This document shows positions 12,601 through 25,000 of a stretch of 64,000 bases of DNA, piece by piece. Below the pieces are notes generated by a model. That model had not been told where the DNA came from. It saw only the letters and a list, made by a program, of their open reading frames with translations, and ran no database searches. The DNA is from Certhia americana (Eukaryota; Chordata; Aves; Passeriformes; Certhiidae). The translations under genes were made by a program, and so were the position numbers. The stretch's first letter is position 1; every line of letters starts with the position of its first letter. The stretch is taken from contig CM031878.1 in NCBI GenBank assembly GCA_018697195.1, positions 33,435,374 through 33,499,373 on the forward strand, in the 5' to 3' direction.

Positions 12601-14040
12601 CCCTGTTCCACATCTTACTTGACTATTGGAATTTCCACATAAAACTGTTTAGAAATGCCATTTTTAAGCTGCTCTTTATAGTAGATTAACACATTGTCGT
12701 TTTATGGCAATTTTTTTTTTCTATACATGGGACCAAAAATTCATAGTTCTTAATTTATTAGTGGGCTAAAATTTGTCCAAAAGGTTTAGCATTTTAGCAT
12801 TTCAAAGCAGAAAGCAAAGACATCAAAGGATTAACGGTGCCTGAAATTAAGCAAGTTAAGGTATTTTTCATTAAAATGTATACTGGGTAAGACTACAGCA
12901 GCTTGCCTTGTGGTAGAAACAAAAGATTATTAATCACAAGGTTAAAGGAAAATCTGAAAATGCCATTAAAAACTACATTTTTCTCCTTTCATTTTGCCCT
13001 TTTAAAAGCACATCTTGCAACCTTTCCAACTGAGGTGTAGATCAACTAATGCTGATCGTCATTGATTTGCTTTATTTTTGAGATGTACATTAAAAATGAC
13101 TAACCTGTTCCTAGTGTTCTCAAAAGCATGCATCTTTTCCTTCTAACGTGCATTTAATCATCCTCCTATAAAAGCAAAATTGCCTTCTGGCCAACACTCA
13201 CACTTTAGTATTATCCAGCCACGGGCTAATAATTATTCCAATATTCTGAAGGATATTGCAGTGCATCAGGAAGTAACAGATTAGTAGACAGGACAGACCC
13301 TATTCCTGTTTCTTCCACAAACACCTCAGGATGCATACAGGGTATATGTGATTAATTTACAGCTCACTTCCACAGCAATCTTAAAACGGCTAAGTAGTAG
13401 TCATCAATACAGGGTGTGGGACATGAGAGAGAAGGCAAGGGTAGGTAACTTCTCAAGATGAGTTTGCTTAAGAAGTAACATGTGCTTAGATATGGTGTCC
13501 AATTTCCTTGAAGCTGTCAGCTGTTGCATACCTAGAGAGTTCAGGTGTGTGCCATTACCTTGATTATTGGCTTTTGAATTTTTCTTCAGGGTGCCGAGAA
13601 AGGGTGTTGCTAGTTCCAAAAAGCATCTATGATTCTCTCCACTTAGGACCTATTTATTCTTCCAGACCTTCGCTCAGGGGAAAAAACACTGGGTATTTGT
13701 ATGATGTCCAAAGTTGGGGTTTAATTATTTTTCCTTTGGTAGTCATCAGTGGACTACACATATACTTACTCCAGTCTCCAAGACATAATAGTAATAAATG
13801 TTCTACAAGCTGAAAACTAACTAAAGAGATGATTATCACACCTGAAATTCATACAGACAGCTTTACGAGAGCTTTACCTGTGCCTGTCACTAGATTTTCA
13901 GAACATTCCACCATCTACTCTACAGACCTCAAACCTAAAAAAAAGTACTTCACAGTGCTAAGCAGTATTATTGTTAAATAAGACTGTTGCTTTATAAACT
14001 AGATTCAAAAGCTATCAAGAAGAAATGGTTTCATGGTTTA
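9645..14040. other. Gene-free AT-rich stretch
   Basis: No coding exon or known repeat was recognised. Frames here, such as the 101-codon plus-strand one at 13508-13813, lack coding character. The sequence is strongly AT-rich around 12,000-12,180. Confidence 0.45.
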
Positions 14041-14044
14041 AAGG

Positions 14045-15010
14045 GGGCCAAAAGAACCACAGATCAGCCGAGGCTAAAGGGACCATAAGAGGCCATCTAA
14101 TTCAACATTTTGCAGGAAAGGGAGCCTGGATGAGATTATGGAGCATCACTGTCCAGCTGCATCTTGAAAACCTCATGTAATGGGGATTTTACTGCATTCC
14201 TGGGGAGGTTGTTCCAGTGAATCATTGATCATTATAAAATCATGCTCATTGTAAATCATTCTCTTTGAATCATTCTCATTGTAAGAAATTATTTCTTACA
14301 TAGAGAGGAAACTTCCCTGACTTATCCTCAAGTGGATACAACTCGTATCCACTGCCTCTGGAGAAAGGAAGTGTCTCAATACTATCTATGCATAAGTTTT
14401 GGAAAACTGTGTTGAGGTCCCTGCTGAAAATTCTGTGGACTGAAAAGACTAACTTTTGCAGTCTTTCCTCAAATGTAAAAATTCTCTCCATACTTGATCA
14501 TCTTTATGGCACTCCTTTTTGGACCTCTTCAGTCCATCTACATCTGTTTCGGAACTGTGGGGGCTGGTGGAGTGAGATGATCACATCTCTCTCTGTTAGC
14601 GGTGTCCCTGTGGATGCAGCTGAGGATCCACTTTGCCTCAGTAGCTGCAGCAGTGCACTGCTGGCCTGGTCTCTGTGTGTTGTCTGCTGGGACCCCCTGG
14701 CTCGTCTTGGTAAGGCTGTTCCACAACTCATGGGTCCTAACCTGGCTGACCTCTTCAGTTTTGTGCTCCCAGGTACAGGACCCTGCACTTCCCTTGGTCA
14801 AACTTTACACAGGTCTTTTGGCCCATCTTGTTCATAGCTCTGAAAGGTGGCTCTCCCTGCCAGTGTGTTCCCCTCAACACCCAGTTTAGTGACTCAGCAA
14901 ACATGGTGAGGGTGCAAATCATTCATGAAGAGAGATGTTACAATGTGGTGCCCAGCACTGGAAGGCCCCACTTGTGGCAGGCTGCCAATCTTAGTAAAAC
15001 ACTATCACCT
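14045..15010 (-). mobile_element. Old CR1-like LINE fragment, antisense
   Basis: The plus strand shows the reverse complement of CR1-type sequence. It starts with a diverged 3' end (GGACCATAAGAGGCCATCTA) and passes through the region usually containing GTTGTTCCAGTG and CAGTCTTTCCTCAAATGTAA, then TACAGGACCCTGCACTTCCC. No intact frame remains. It is more diverged than the other CR1 pieces here and the boundaries are approximate. Confidence 0.6.
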
Positions 15011-15069
15011 ATGAGGTGATTCCTTCTAACAGGCCATCAGCCTCACTGTATGACTGATAAAATTACATC

Positions 15070-15470
15070 ATCCCACTGTGAGATGGTGCACCCAGGAGAA
15101 GGAACCAAGGATTCCTACCTGGATATGATCTGAGGTTTGGACCACCACAGGCAGCCTTATCCACTGGTCTCCCAGAGAACAAGAGCTCTGTCACCACCAC
15201 TAGACCTTCAGAGGAAGATCAGACTTTCTACAGGATCACTGCTTCAACAGAACCACATGTATCACTTCAACAGGATTGCAGCCACCATTTAATCAGACTG
15301 CTGCCAACACCCTGACCAGCAGGGTGTCAGGTTGTATTCTGACTCTGTCAGTGTTTCTGTATTACTGCATTTATTTTAATTTTTCTATTAAATTTTACTT
15401 CTGACTTGAGATTCTATACTAGTTTGATTTCAGACTAGTACAACTGCTAATGTATCTGATCAATAATTTC
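15070..15470 (+). mobile_element. LTR-like fragment lying between CR1 pieces
   Basis: The segment contains GGGTGTCAGGTTGTATTCTG, then ACTCTGTCAGTG and a TATTAAA-type polyadenylation signal near 15,388, then TTTTACTTCTGACTTGAGA. This is the arrangement of the 3' half of an avian endogenous retrovirus LTR. I could not find both termini or a target duplication. It may separate two halves of one CR1 insertion (14,045-15,010 and 15,690-16,390). Confidence 0.4.
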
Positions 15471-15689
15471 TTCTTCTTGCTATCTCTGGCCAGTTCCAGT
15501 TCCAGCTGAACCTTGCCCTTCATGAGGCAACCCTACACGCCCTAGCAAGGATCTTGTAGTCCCCAGTTGGTACCTGATCACTTTTCTGAGAGGGTATGCT
15601 TCCTTTTTGCTTTTAACAACATTCAAAACTCATTGTTAAGCCTGAGTAGTCACTTGTTAGGCCTTCTTCCTTTCACTTTGTAGGCAGTG

Positions 15690-16390
15690 GACTGCTATTT
15701 TGCTTCCAGCAGGATGTTATTCAAAAACTCCTAGCACTCACACACTGCTTTGCTTTCCATGCATGCTTCCTATTAAATCCCTCACATCTGGACTCTGAGC
15801 ATGCCGAAGCTGTCTCATCTAAAATCCAGAACCTTTTTCCTAATAATAGTCTTCGGTATGCTCAGCAGGATCTTAAACCCACAACATTGTTGTGATTGCT
15901 GCATCCAAGGCTAATATTTGAAGTTGTCTTTTCAGTTTGTGAGCAGTAAATCTAGCAATGCATTGTTCCTAGTCAATGTGACCAGCACATTTAGCAGGAT
16001 GCAAGTCCTCATATATTCCAATAATCTCATGGACAGTTTATGCATTGCTGTACTGTTCTCCCAACAAATGCCTGTGTAATTGAAGTCATGACAACCAGGT
16101 TCTACTGGCTCAATACTTGCTTGAAGAGCCAAAGTAAGTTTTTGTCAGCTTTGTCATCCTGGTTTGAAGGCCAGGAACATATACATAAGAAAAGATCCTC
16201 CTTGGTGATTAACCATCTAATCTTGGCCCTAAGACATTTGATCCACAGTTTGCTGTCTCCATAGCTTACCTTCATACACCCAGATTTCTTTTTATGAAGT
16301 GCAGCTCTACCCCCTCTTCCTATTTTTGCAAAAGGGTTTGTAGAACATCTGTTGTAATCTTCCATTCTTGTGAGTCTTTCCACCAAGCTT
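15690..16390 (-). mobile_element. CR1 LINE fragment, antisense, endonuclease domain remnant
   Basis: On the minus strand a broken frame reads HDFNYTGICWENSTA and [10 protein letters not shown]. These match the well-known CR1 ORF2 endonuclease end (DFN...CW...LLDLLLTN). Frames are interrupted and the copy is not functional. Confidence 0.75.
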
Positions 16391-17034
16391 CTGTGACTCC
16401 TTGCACATCGTAACTCTCAGACTAGATATGAATGTGCAGTCCTCTTGTCCAGAATTCATGCTTTGGTATACATGTACTTGAAGTGGTTGGACTTAGGATT
16501 CTTCCTTTGCAAAGTGTTGGGAAGCATTGTCCCCACTCTAGTACACCTACATGCTCATCCATGCTTTGCTTATGAGCATTCAAGTGTCACAGCTCTGGAT
16601 CCTACTCTCAGGTTATTTAGTTAAAAGCATAATTCATTAAGTCAGCAAGGTTAGGCTGTGTGTGATTTGTCATTTGTCAACTTCCCAGAAGTTTCAGGAT
16701 TTTCAGTATTTCAGGATTTCTGAGTCCCTCTTTGTTGAACAGATGATGCAGGTCGACATTTTACTAGCAATGAGCCAAATTAACACAAGTCCTACAGGAG
16801 CAGATTGATTGAATGGGCTATTTGAGGTCACAGTTAACTAAGCCAATTCTACACCTAATTGGCCACTGGTACTTGCTACTGTTTTGTGTCAGTGGAGGCA
16901 GGACAGACAACAACTCTCCTAAGTGTGTTGGACTATTAAATTAGAAGCTATTAACTGAGTGCTATACACACTCAAGCTTTGCTGGCTAATAAGGAAAAAA
17001 AACATCTTGGTGTAAGATCACACACAAACATATT

Positions 17035-17245
17035 TCACCAGAACAGAAGAAAAGTTTTTCTGGACAGATAATCAACCACTGGAAAACTTCTGCAGGGATG
17101 TGACAGAGTTCCCATTTCTGGAGGTTTTTAAGCTGCAGTGAAAAAGGGTATTAGATAATCTTCTCTAGGCTCCCTTTTCCACAAACAATTGGGCTGGATG
17201 ATCTCTTGAGGTCCCATCAACCTGTGCTGGTTTATGATTCTAAGA
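17035..17245 (+). mobile_element. CR1 LINE 3'-end fragment, sense
   Basis: The sequence runs through TTTCTGGAGGTTTTTAAGCT and TGGGCTGGATGATCTCTTGA, then AGGTCCCATCAACCTG to TTATGATTCTAAG. These are the usual landmarks of the CR1 3' UTR. It is 5'-truncated. Confidence 0.75.
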
Positions 17246-17640
17246 TAGGGATTTCTTAAGACAAAGATCAGGTAACTCTAGACATAAGAAAACTAAAGAA
17301 CGCAATAAATTTTATCTAGAAAGGAAACAACCATGTCTCTGTGAAACATTTATTAGAAACATGAACAAACTTCCCTCTTTTGATCCTTCTACTCTGGTAC
17401 AGTTCTTTCCATGAGAATCAAGGGGAAATATTGCTAGAATTATGTCAGAATTGTTTATGGTTTATGAAAATAAGCCATTGGGAAAAAAAGCCAAGCTAAA
17501 CATATCTGCCTCCTGCATCTATACTGACAATTTCAGAACAGCCTAAAAAAATTAGATGCACAAAACTTCACTCAACTGGAACTTGAATTGGGTGCCTACT
17601 GCCTTTATGTCTGTGGAATGTGAGCTGTGGGTACCAAGAG

Positions 17641-18390
17641 TGTTGGAGTGCAAGAAATAGAGGCTTTTCTGAGACCCTCAGAGAGAGAAGAGAATGTAGA
17701 TCTTTTAAAATCTTTAAAGAATTAAAGGAAAATCTTTAGAGAAATTAAAATATATTAAACGACACAGACATGAAGTAGAAGTTTTAGTTTAAAGTTAAAT
17801 TTAAATAAGTGGAAATACACTTTAAGTGCCTTAAGAGAGTGAAATGCCCTAAATCCTAGTTTAAAGTTCAGTAGCTTAGCTCTAGACATAACTAAAACAT
17901 AGTAAAACAGTACTTGCATTTCTAGATAGAACAGATAGAACCATTTACATGAATAGATAGAACTACATGCGTGAACACGTGTAAGAACTGATACTGCTTT
18001 TCTCACTTTAGAATCAAACCCTAATAGGTGCAGAAAGAATATTTTAAAATCATGGTTTTAGCTGATTTGATGATTTATGAATAAAAAGTTCCATGTGGGG
18101 CTTGCTTGCTCTCTCGCTTTTGCTCTCACACACACACAGACACACATGCACCCACACAGAAGAAGCAGAAAAAAAGAAGGGAAAGTTGTGAGAGCTGCTG
18201 CTGCTTGCTCAGGACTGTATCCCAAAGGAGACCACAGGAGGTGCTGCTCGGGACATAGTCAAAAACTTTAGCACAGACTTTTAGCACTCTGAACTCTTGC
18301 CTTCAAGACTGATGTATTCATGCAATAAACAATCTTACAACAACAACCACTGCTCATGTCTATCTAAAACCCGGAAAACAACTCAACACA
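17641..18390 (+). mobile_element. Candidate solo LTR of an endogenous retrovirus
   Basis: The element would start TGTTGGAGTG and end CTCAACACA, giving TG...CA ends with a short inverted repeat (TGTTG/CAACA). It has an AATAAA signal near 18,324 and a downstream GT-containing stretch. The flanks caagag (17635-17640) and caagaa (18391-18396) could be a 6-bp target duplication with one mismatch. It includes a CA-rich microsatellite at about 18,126-18,157. No internal viral genes are present. Ends are inferred. Confidence 0.4.
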
Positions 18391-18965
18391 CAAGAACATT
18401 TGAAACACAGGTGATATGAAGACAACAAAAGATAGAGTTGACCTTATCTTTCAGCAGATAAATTGCTCACTAGTAACTGAAACAGCGAAGATACATTTTT
18501 AATCAGCCATCACAATTGGACAACCCTTCAAAGCAGAAAAGGGAGCCATTAATGTACTTCACACTGAGTTCTACTGGCTTTAAAATCAGTGACATAAACA
18601 CAGAACTTTTCAATCAGAGAAAATTTAATTTCTACATGTGAAGTATTCTACGTGAAGAAGAAAGATTTCGTTGTCATTGTTCCCCTCAAACAGAAAACAA
18701 CAGAAAAGACCTTCTACCATTAGAGAAAAACTGAAAGGTGTTTTGGCATACTTCTTTATTAATGCAATAGTTAAAAGGCATATAAGTTCTTTAGGGATTT
18801 GCTTTGGCAAATCATACTTTATGCTGATTTATGTATATTTAATACAAAAAATACCTCAACAAACCTCTGGATCTTGAAGTTAAGCAGAAATTTTAGTCAC
18901 TTACTGAGCCTGAGTCAAAGTAATTACAGGTGAAAAAGCCCATCAGAAATAGTTTGACAACTTAC

Positions 18966-19083
18966 TAAGTAGACGTCCAAAACTGAAGCATTATCATTTT
19001 CCATTTCCAATGTGCTCTGTTCAGAAGTCAAATAGATGGCACTGTCTCCCAAAGTGAATGTTGAACTCGAAGGCAACCCTTTA
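18966..19083 (-). CDS. PIP5K1B: PIP5K1B last recognised coding exon, residues 501-540
   Basis: This 118-nt exon encodes [20 protein letters not shown] then [19 protein letters not shown]. The acceptor is CTTTGCAG. The final Leu codon is followed directly by a strong donor, GTAAGT, so the stop codon should be supplied by the first bases of the next exon at lower coordinates. If the donor were not used, the frame would run 13 more residues (VSCQTISDGLFHL) to a stop at 18924-18926. Confidence 0.93.
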
Positions 19084-22000
19084 CTGCAAAGAGAAGTAAG
19101 AATACAATCAACCAAAAGTCCAAGTTACAAAGCTCAGTCATAACTGAAAATTCAAAAGTTAGTTTCTCTGTTAAACATAAAAACCTTCAAATACTTGGAA
19201 AAAAGGATTGTAAATAAACAAATATAGATATGTTGGCAATGGCTAGATAACTGGAAGCTAGAATTTGACTCATTGTACAGAAATCTCAGATTTTATTTTT
19301 GCATTTACTAAAATTTTATCAGAAAGTAATGCTATTCCTGAACTTCAATATTTATTCAATGAATGAAACTGTGTCACAGTAAATGCCACATAATTTCATT
19401 AATCTCAAAATACATTACTTATACATTACACAAGGTGTAAATTTTGGCAGCATTTTGTAATTCAAAATAGGGAAAACCGAGAAATTGATTAGGGACATTG
19501 TAACACTAATAACATTGGACTTTGACTTGCAGACACAGATCACTAGCAGCTACAAGTTCAGAAGGAAAAGTGGGAGAACAAAAGTGTATTATTATTAGTG
19601 CACCTATGCAAGGAATTGATATTTACAGAGCAGATGCACTCTATTACTTTATTCATTGATTGTTTGTTTTGTTCTCCACCTTACAAAAATAATGTGAAAC
19701 TGCAAATGAACCTCTGCAGAAATCTTATTTTGTAATACACTTGGTCAACAAAGCTGAAACTCTCAAGGGTGTTGTAATGGAGTCAGATGTCCCTTATTGC
19801 ATGAATTAGGCTTCAGGATGCCTTGAAAACTCAACTGCCAGTTGTGCAGAGACATATTTTAGAAGTTCTTATCTATTTGCAGACAAGGTGAAAAGCAAGA
19901 ATTCTGAATTGTGACTAGGTATGGAAACATGGTTACAGCCATGAGTCCAGATATGATTTCCCCCTCCTTGTGCACTACTTTAAGTATATTACAAATGGGA
20001 TAGAACTTCAGAAAGGGCAAAACTAACATGCAAAGTTCAACATGCAGAAACTAGCATGTAAAGTTGAAATTCAAATGCTCAACTAAATAATGAATCAATG
20101 TTACACTAGAACAGAGCTTTGCATTCACCTCGTGTGAATGTTACAATGTTACTTTTCTCATACTATCACTGGACATTTTTTCAAAAGCCAGACTATTTCT
20201 CTTGCAGTAGGATGACCCAGGTCCCATTGACTTAGTACTATTCTCACATGTAACTTGAATTCTATTGAGCAGTGTAAAAGAGTAAAACTAAAAAACTTAT
20301 AAATAATCTCTTAGCAGCAATACACATGCTTTCAGCAGCTGGTAACTGAAGTTTAAATTTCTTCAACAGCATCATCATAACTGCATTTATTGCCAGTTTT
20401 AATGCAGACTGATTTTGATGAGACTGATCAGGTAAAGTCGTACTGGGGGTGGCACAGGAGAGAACAAGTGAAACACACACAGTTTCAGAAAGAACAATTC
20501 AGAGGAGCACAGCTTTAATCAAGTTTCTACAGTGCACTGAGTTCTCATCCTTAATTCTTAAGTTTAAAAAAAAAAGGTAAAAAGAAAAAAAAAGCACTTT
20601 TACAGGTACTTTCTCTCATTCAGTAATGACCATTCGGTAATGACAAGGAGCATACTTAACTATGCTGTTGCCTTCCTCTGGCTAAAACATTCTATTTGAT
20701 CTTGGTTCTTAATTAAGGAAAAAAAGAAGCAAAAATAATTCCATCATTAGAGAACTGAGAAAGCTTTGTTTTAGTTTAAACCACAGTTACATATTACTTC
20801 AATCATAGTCAAATTTTCTTTCCCATGGGGATACCCCAGTGTCTTACTGCATCTGTTCATAGCATTTAAGCATGCAAGTCTTTTTCTTCCACCCGACTGC
20901 TTATTATCATGAAGCATGCATGAATTAATCCACTTTGAATCAGATTTAGACAAAGTTATCAGCTTCAGAGGCTAACATTAGTGTGTAGACAGACACAACA
21001 TTGAAACTTAACAAACAAAAGTTTATGTAGAACACCAACTGGCAAAAGGGGGGCTTAATAATCCTTACTACAGAAAAACCAATACCTATAAACCTCTGTC
21101 ACTGGAAAAAACTGCAGAACAACATTTCAAAGTCTGGATGCTTCTCAGGAAGCTTGACCGTATAAGAGAAAAAACACAGAATCCCTCAAAGCCTTCCAAA
21201 ATTTCAAGTGGTCCCCACTGAGAAACAGCAACATAAAGGTTAGACAAACAAAAAATCGAAAACTATACAGATAAGAAGGAAGAAGAGAGAGAAGGCAGAA
21301 GTCCAGACTCCATATACATCATACAAAAATGAAGCATAGAATGCAAAAACAGAAAGGAGAATTAGATTTCATATAGATATTTCCTGTAGGCTCAGATGTA
21401 TCAGAAGAATGCAGCAATCCTCCTAATACAGCCCACAGTATCTTGGCATTGCTCTGAAGAAGGAGGTGAAGCAGCTCTTTATGCATCAAGGGATTTTGTT
21501 TGGATTTGGGACTGGAGAGTCCCATGAGACCTGATGAAAAATATATTGAAAAAAGACTTTCTGTATTCTTAAAATATTTAAAACATAAATAGTAAAACAT
21601 CTACAGTTTAAAATATTTTAAAGCAAGTTTCAAACGTTTCCAGAAGAACCATTGACCTCCTTTGCAATTCTAAACACAATGTCAAGTAAGAGAAGAGTCA
21701 TAGTGCTTAGGGCATTCAGATTTGTCATCTTCAATTTTATTTGTCAGTAGTAAATTGGAAAACTTTTCCTGGAAGGGGAAAAAAATCTGTTACCACTTCT
21801 GCTATAAAAATAATCCCTAATATAATATGTAAGTATTACATTTCCTAAGATAAAACAAATAAATCCTTTCAAATAAGTGACTTTGGACTAAAAATTACAC
21901 ATTTTCTAGTGGAAAACAGACTCTTTAGGTAAAATATCTGTGCACCAAATATAAATCTACTTGAGGAATGGAAAATATTTGAAAATTTTATTAGAAGCAA

Positions 22001-25000
22001 TAAAATGTCAATTCTGTTCTTTCACTGAAGAAATACTTGACATCGCTTATGACAAAACCACTTAACTGAGAAACAGCTTCATGGAAAAGAAACCAGCTGT
22101 CTTTTGACAAACAGGAAAGCCTACATTTACTGATTAGCATATGTCATGATTGTCTTTTTTTTTCTTTTTCCTTCTGATTTTTAGGTTCGTCCAGTCCTTT
22201 TTGTGCTGAAAAATACAGCCATTTCCACCTCTCCACTACTCTTTTCATTTGTCCTAGTTCCTCTTCACAATGTCTGGATAGTACCTTGGGTTTCATCTAC
22301 TTTTTCAATAACTGAGGAATAACTTGGTGAAAATAATCAGCTTGCAGCTTGGAAAAGCACTCCTAATAAGCTGTATGTTTATGACTGCTGCTCAGTCTCT
22401 TTTTTTCCCTTTAAGCACAAGTACCCAAATACTTTTTTGCATTATTTACCAATTAGTTCTGCTAGTTCTAGTCTGTACCAAGCCAGCTTTTCAAAAGCTC
22501 TTCTCACAAGACACAGCCGGTGGAGCTGGCTCCACCTCAGCAAGCAAGTCACCTCTGTTGGCTTAACCTCAGATGTTATACAGTATTTGCCTCTCCTTGG
22601 GGAAGTATTATATTGGATAACAGAAACAGAGGGGAATTCTGAAGAAAAAAACAACCCAAATAGAAAATACAGTGTGTATCCAAAAGTATTACTGCTCCCT
22701 TTTTGCTCAGGTAGTTTTCTACCTCTGTTTTCTAAGTGGTATGGACACATACTGCTCATTAGTAGGAGTCAAGGAGCTGTACAAATATCACATTATTATG
22801 ATGCACACAGGACTCTCCTCCTTTATTACCTTAAACCAGAAATTTCTGACAGGTACTATCTACTTCGTGCTATGTTACTTTGAAGAACAAGGAAAAAAGT
22901 CTGATGAAGATGCCAAATTGTAATTCTATTAAATAACAAAGAATAATGTCATAGTCAATTACATTTTAAAGATAGAAAGCAGGTTAACATTTGTAAACAA
23001 ATCTTTAATTCAGGCTTTGTTTCAAAGACTGCTCCAAGCTTCCTGTTTATCAGAGACAAATGGTAAAATGATGGGCCCTGCACACCTAGTTTTCTAATAT
23101 TCAAAAGAAGAACTCTGGCAAGAAGAAACTCAGATCCAACTCTAAAATTCAGTGAATCATTGCAGCATGGGGTTTTTTTTGGTGTATTTATTTCCCTGCT
23201 AGCTTTTTTTATGAGAGGACTGAAGTTCCCTCAGTGAACCATAAAAGCATAAGTAAAACTTCAGACATATACATTATTTAGTGCCAAGAAGGAATGACAT
23301 CCCTGAACTGATGCAAAAAGAAGTTGGTACAAATCAGCAAGTGCCCAGAATCTATGGAAATTAGTTCAATACTGAGCATGCTTAGCATCTTTCTTAATTC
23401 CTAAGAGAAAGCCACTAGTTATGACAGGGAGGCTAATCCTCATGAATTGTACATACTGAGATTGTGACACACACCACTACTTAATGAGAATTAAAAACTG
23501 CTACCAGGCCGTAGCTGAAGGGGGCACACCTAGACCAGCAAAGATGTTCACTGGTAAGTGCCTTTGGCAGATCTCTTGGATACAGCATAGATGCTTTGGT
23601 AGAAGATGTAGCGAGAATCACACAACTGTGAATGCTGGTACCAGGTCTGCTCTGTTAGAGAACATGCCCTCTTGTAATGATAAGTCCATACCTGGACTGC
23701 AGACACTAACAATCTGGTAAGATAAGCATGCTAATCACATAGGTGGCAACATGTCCTGCATTAGAGGTTATTTCATTGACTGAATAACAACTGGAAAGTA
23801 AATGAGTCTAGATATACAATCAAAGTGTAGACCTGCTAAAATTTTTATTTTATAATTATTTTGGAGTATCTTTACAGTAAAATATAATGGAGTTACTCAT
23901 GTTTTCTTTACAGTTAATTTTTTAGAGTAAAGAATATTTGAAATGCTTTATATCAGAACTCTTTATTCAGACAACTCCACCATTCTCTTTTCCTGACTGA
24001 TGCTGATACAAAGCAGTTCTGTAGTTTTATTTGATGCTTAAAGCAAACAAAGTCCTCTAGTACTCTGTAACTTTATTTCTATCAAAGAAAAACTTTATGA
24101 AAGATCGTGAATATTGAAGTCCTACAGATAACTTGACACAGGTTAAAGTGAATGAGGTCTATTTCTACTAATACTTATTCATCAGTAGTTTTATTTCCTA
24201 AAGCTTGTGTAGGAACATTTTTGTTCTGCAATTAAAACTTCATCTTCATTATACCCCAAAACATGCCTCATTCAAATTTTGATAGCAAACCTTCAGACAT
24301 ACAGAAGATGCCACATCAATGAGATTTATTTCAGCTTAATGGAAGTGGACGCTGTAAGTATCACTTTCATCATTTACTTTTTTTTGTAAATACTGTTGTC
24401 AAATATTTAACAGGAGGAAAAATCCTACTGCCTCGAGATTGCTTTTAAAATAACTTGATTTTTTGGGCAACATGCAGTTTATGGGAAAGAACTACATCTA
24501 GGCACATTAATGCATTTTTCAAATTCATACATTGACTCGAAATTATTCCAGTTCAAGACGTTTGAGTGGTTACCCTTCTTGATGAAAATAGACAAAGGAA
24601 AGGCTAAATACAGAGCAAAGAGATCTGCAAGCAGGCAAGGTGACTAAACAAAGCGCACTTCAGGTGCACAAGGGCGCATACATGTACATACAGAGACGAT
24701 CCCCAGCAAGACTTACTTACAGACACAGCTGATATATATTTAAACACAAATCACATTCAGCCTAGCTCACTAACATCTGCATAACTTTTCTTAGAGACAT
24801 TCCTGGTTTTATACTTCCTGGATTAAAATCAGACAGGCTCTAATCAGACACATGGATGAAGATTCACAGAAATTTACTTCACAAAGTAGTTATTACAGAA
24901 GAATTTAAAGCAGACCATTCAACTGTACATTCAGAATAAAGAAAAATTTTTCCTTTTCCTAGCACATCACCATTTTCTGCAGCTGTTACAAGCTGCAATG

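Noticed and set aside
13508..13813. 101-codon plus-strand ORF
   Set aside because: No recognisable features, no splice or promoter context, and it overlaps minus-strand frames of similar quality.
14388..14837. 149-codon plus-strand ORF
   Set aside because: It lies in antisense CR1-like sequence. The hydrophobic composition comes from the repeat and does not indicate a gene.
18924..18965. In-frame read-through tail VSCQTISDGLFHL as the real C-terminus
   Set aside because: The mammalian protein ends at DVYL and a strong GTAAGT donor follows immediately, so this is more likely intron. It is kept only as a possible isoform.
22437..22883. 148-codon plus-strand ORF, with overlapping frames on both strands
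   Set aside because: No domain, motif or codon pattern was recognised. It is inside a PIP5K1B intron without splice context and is likely chance.
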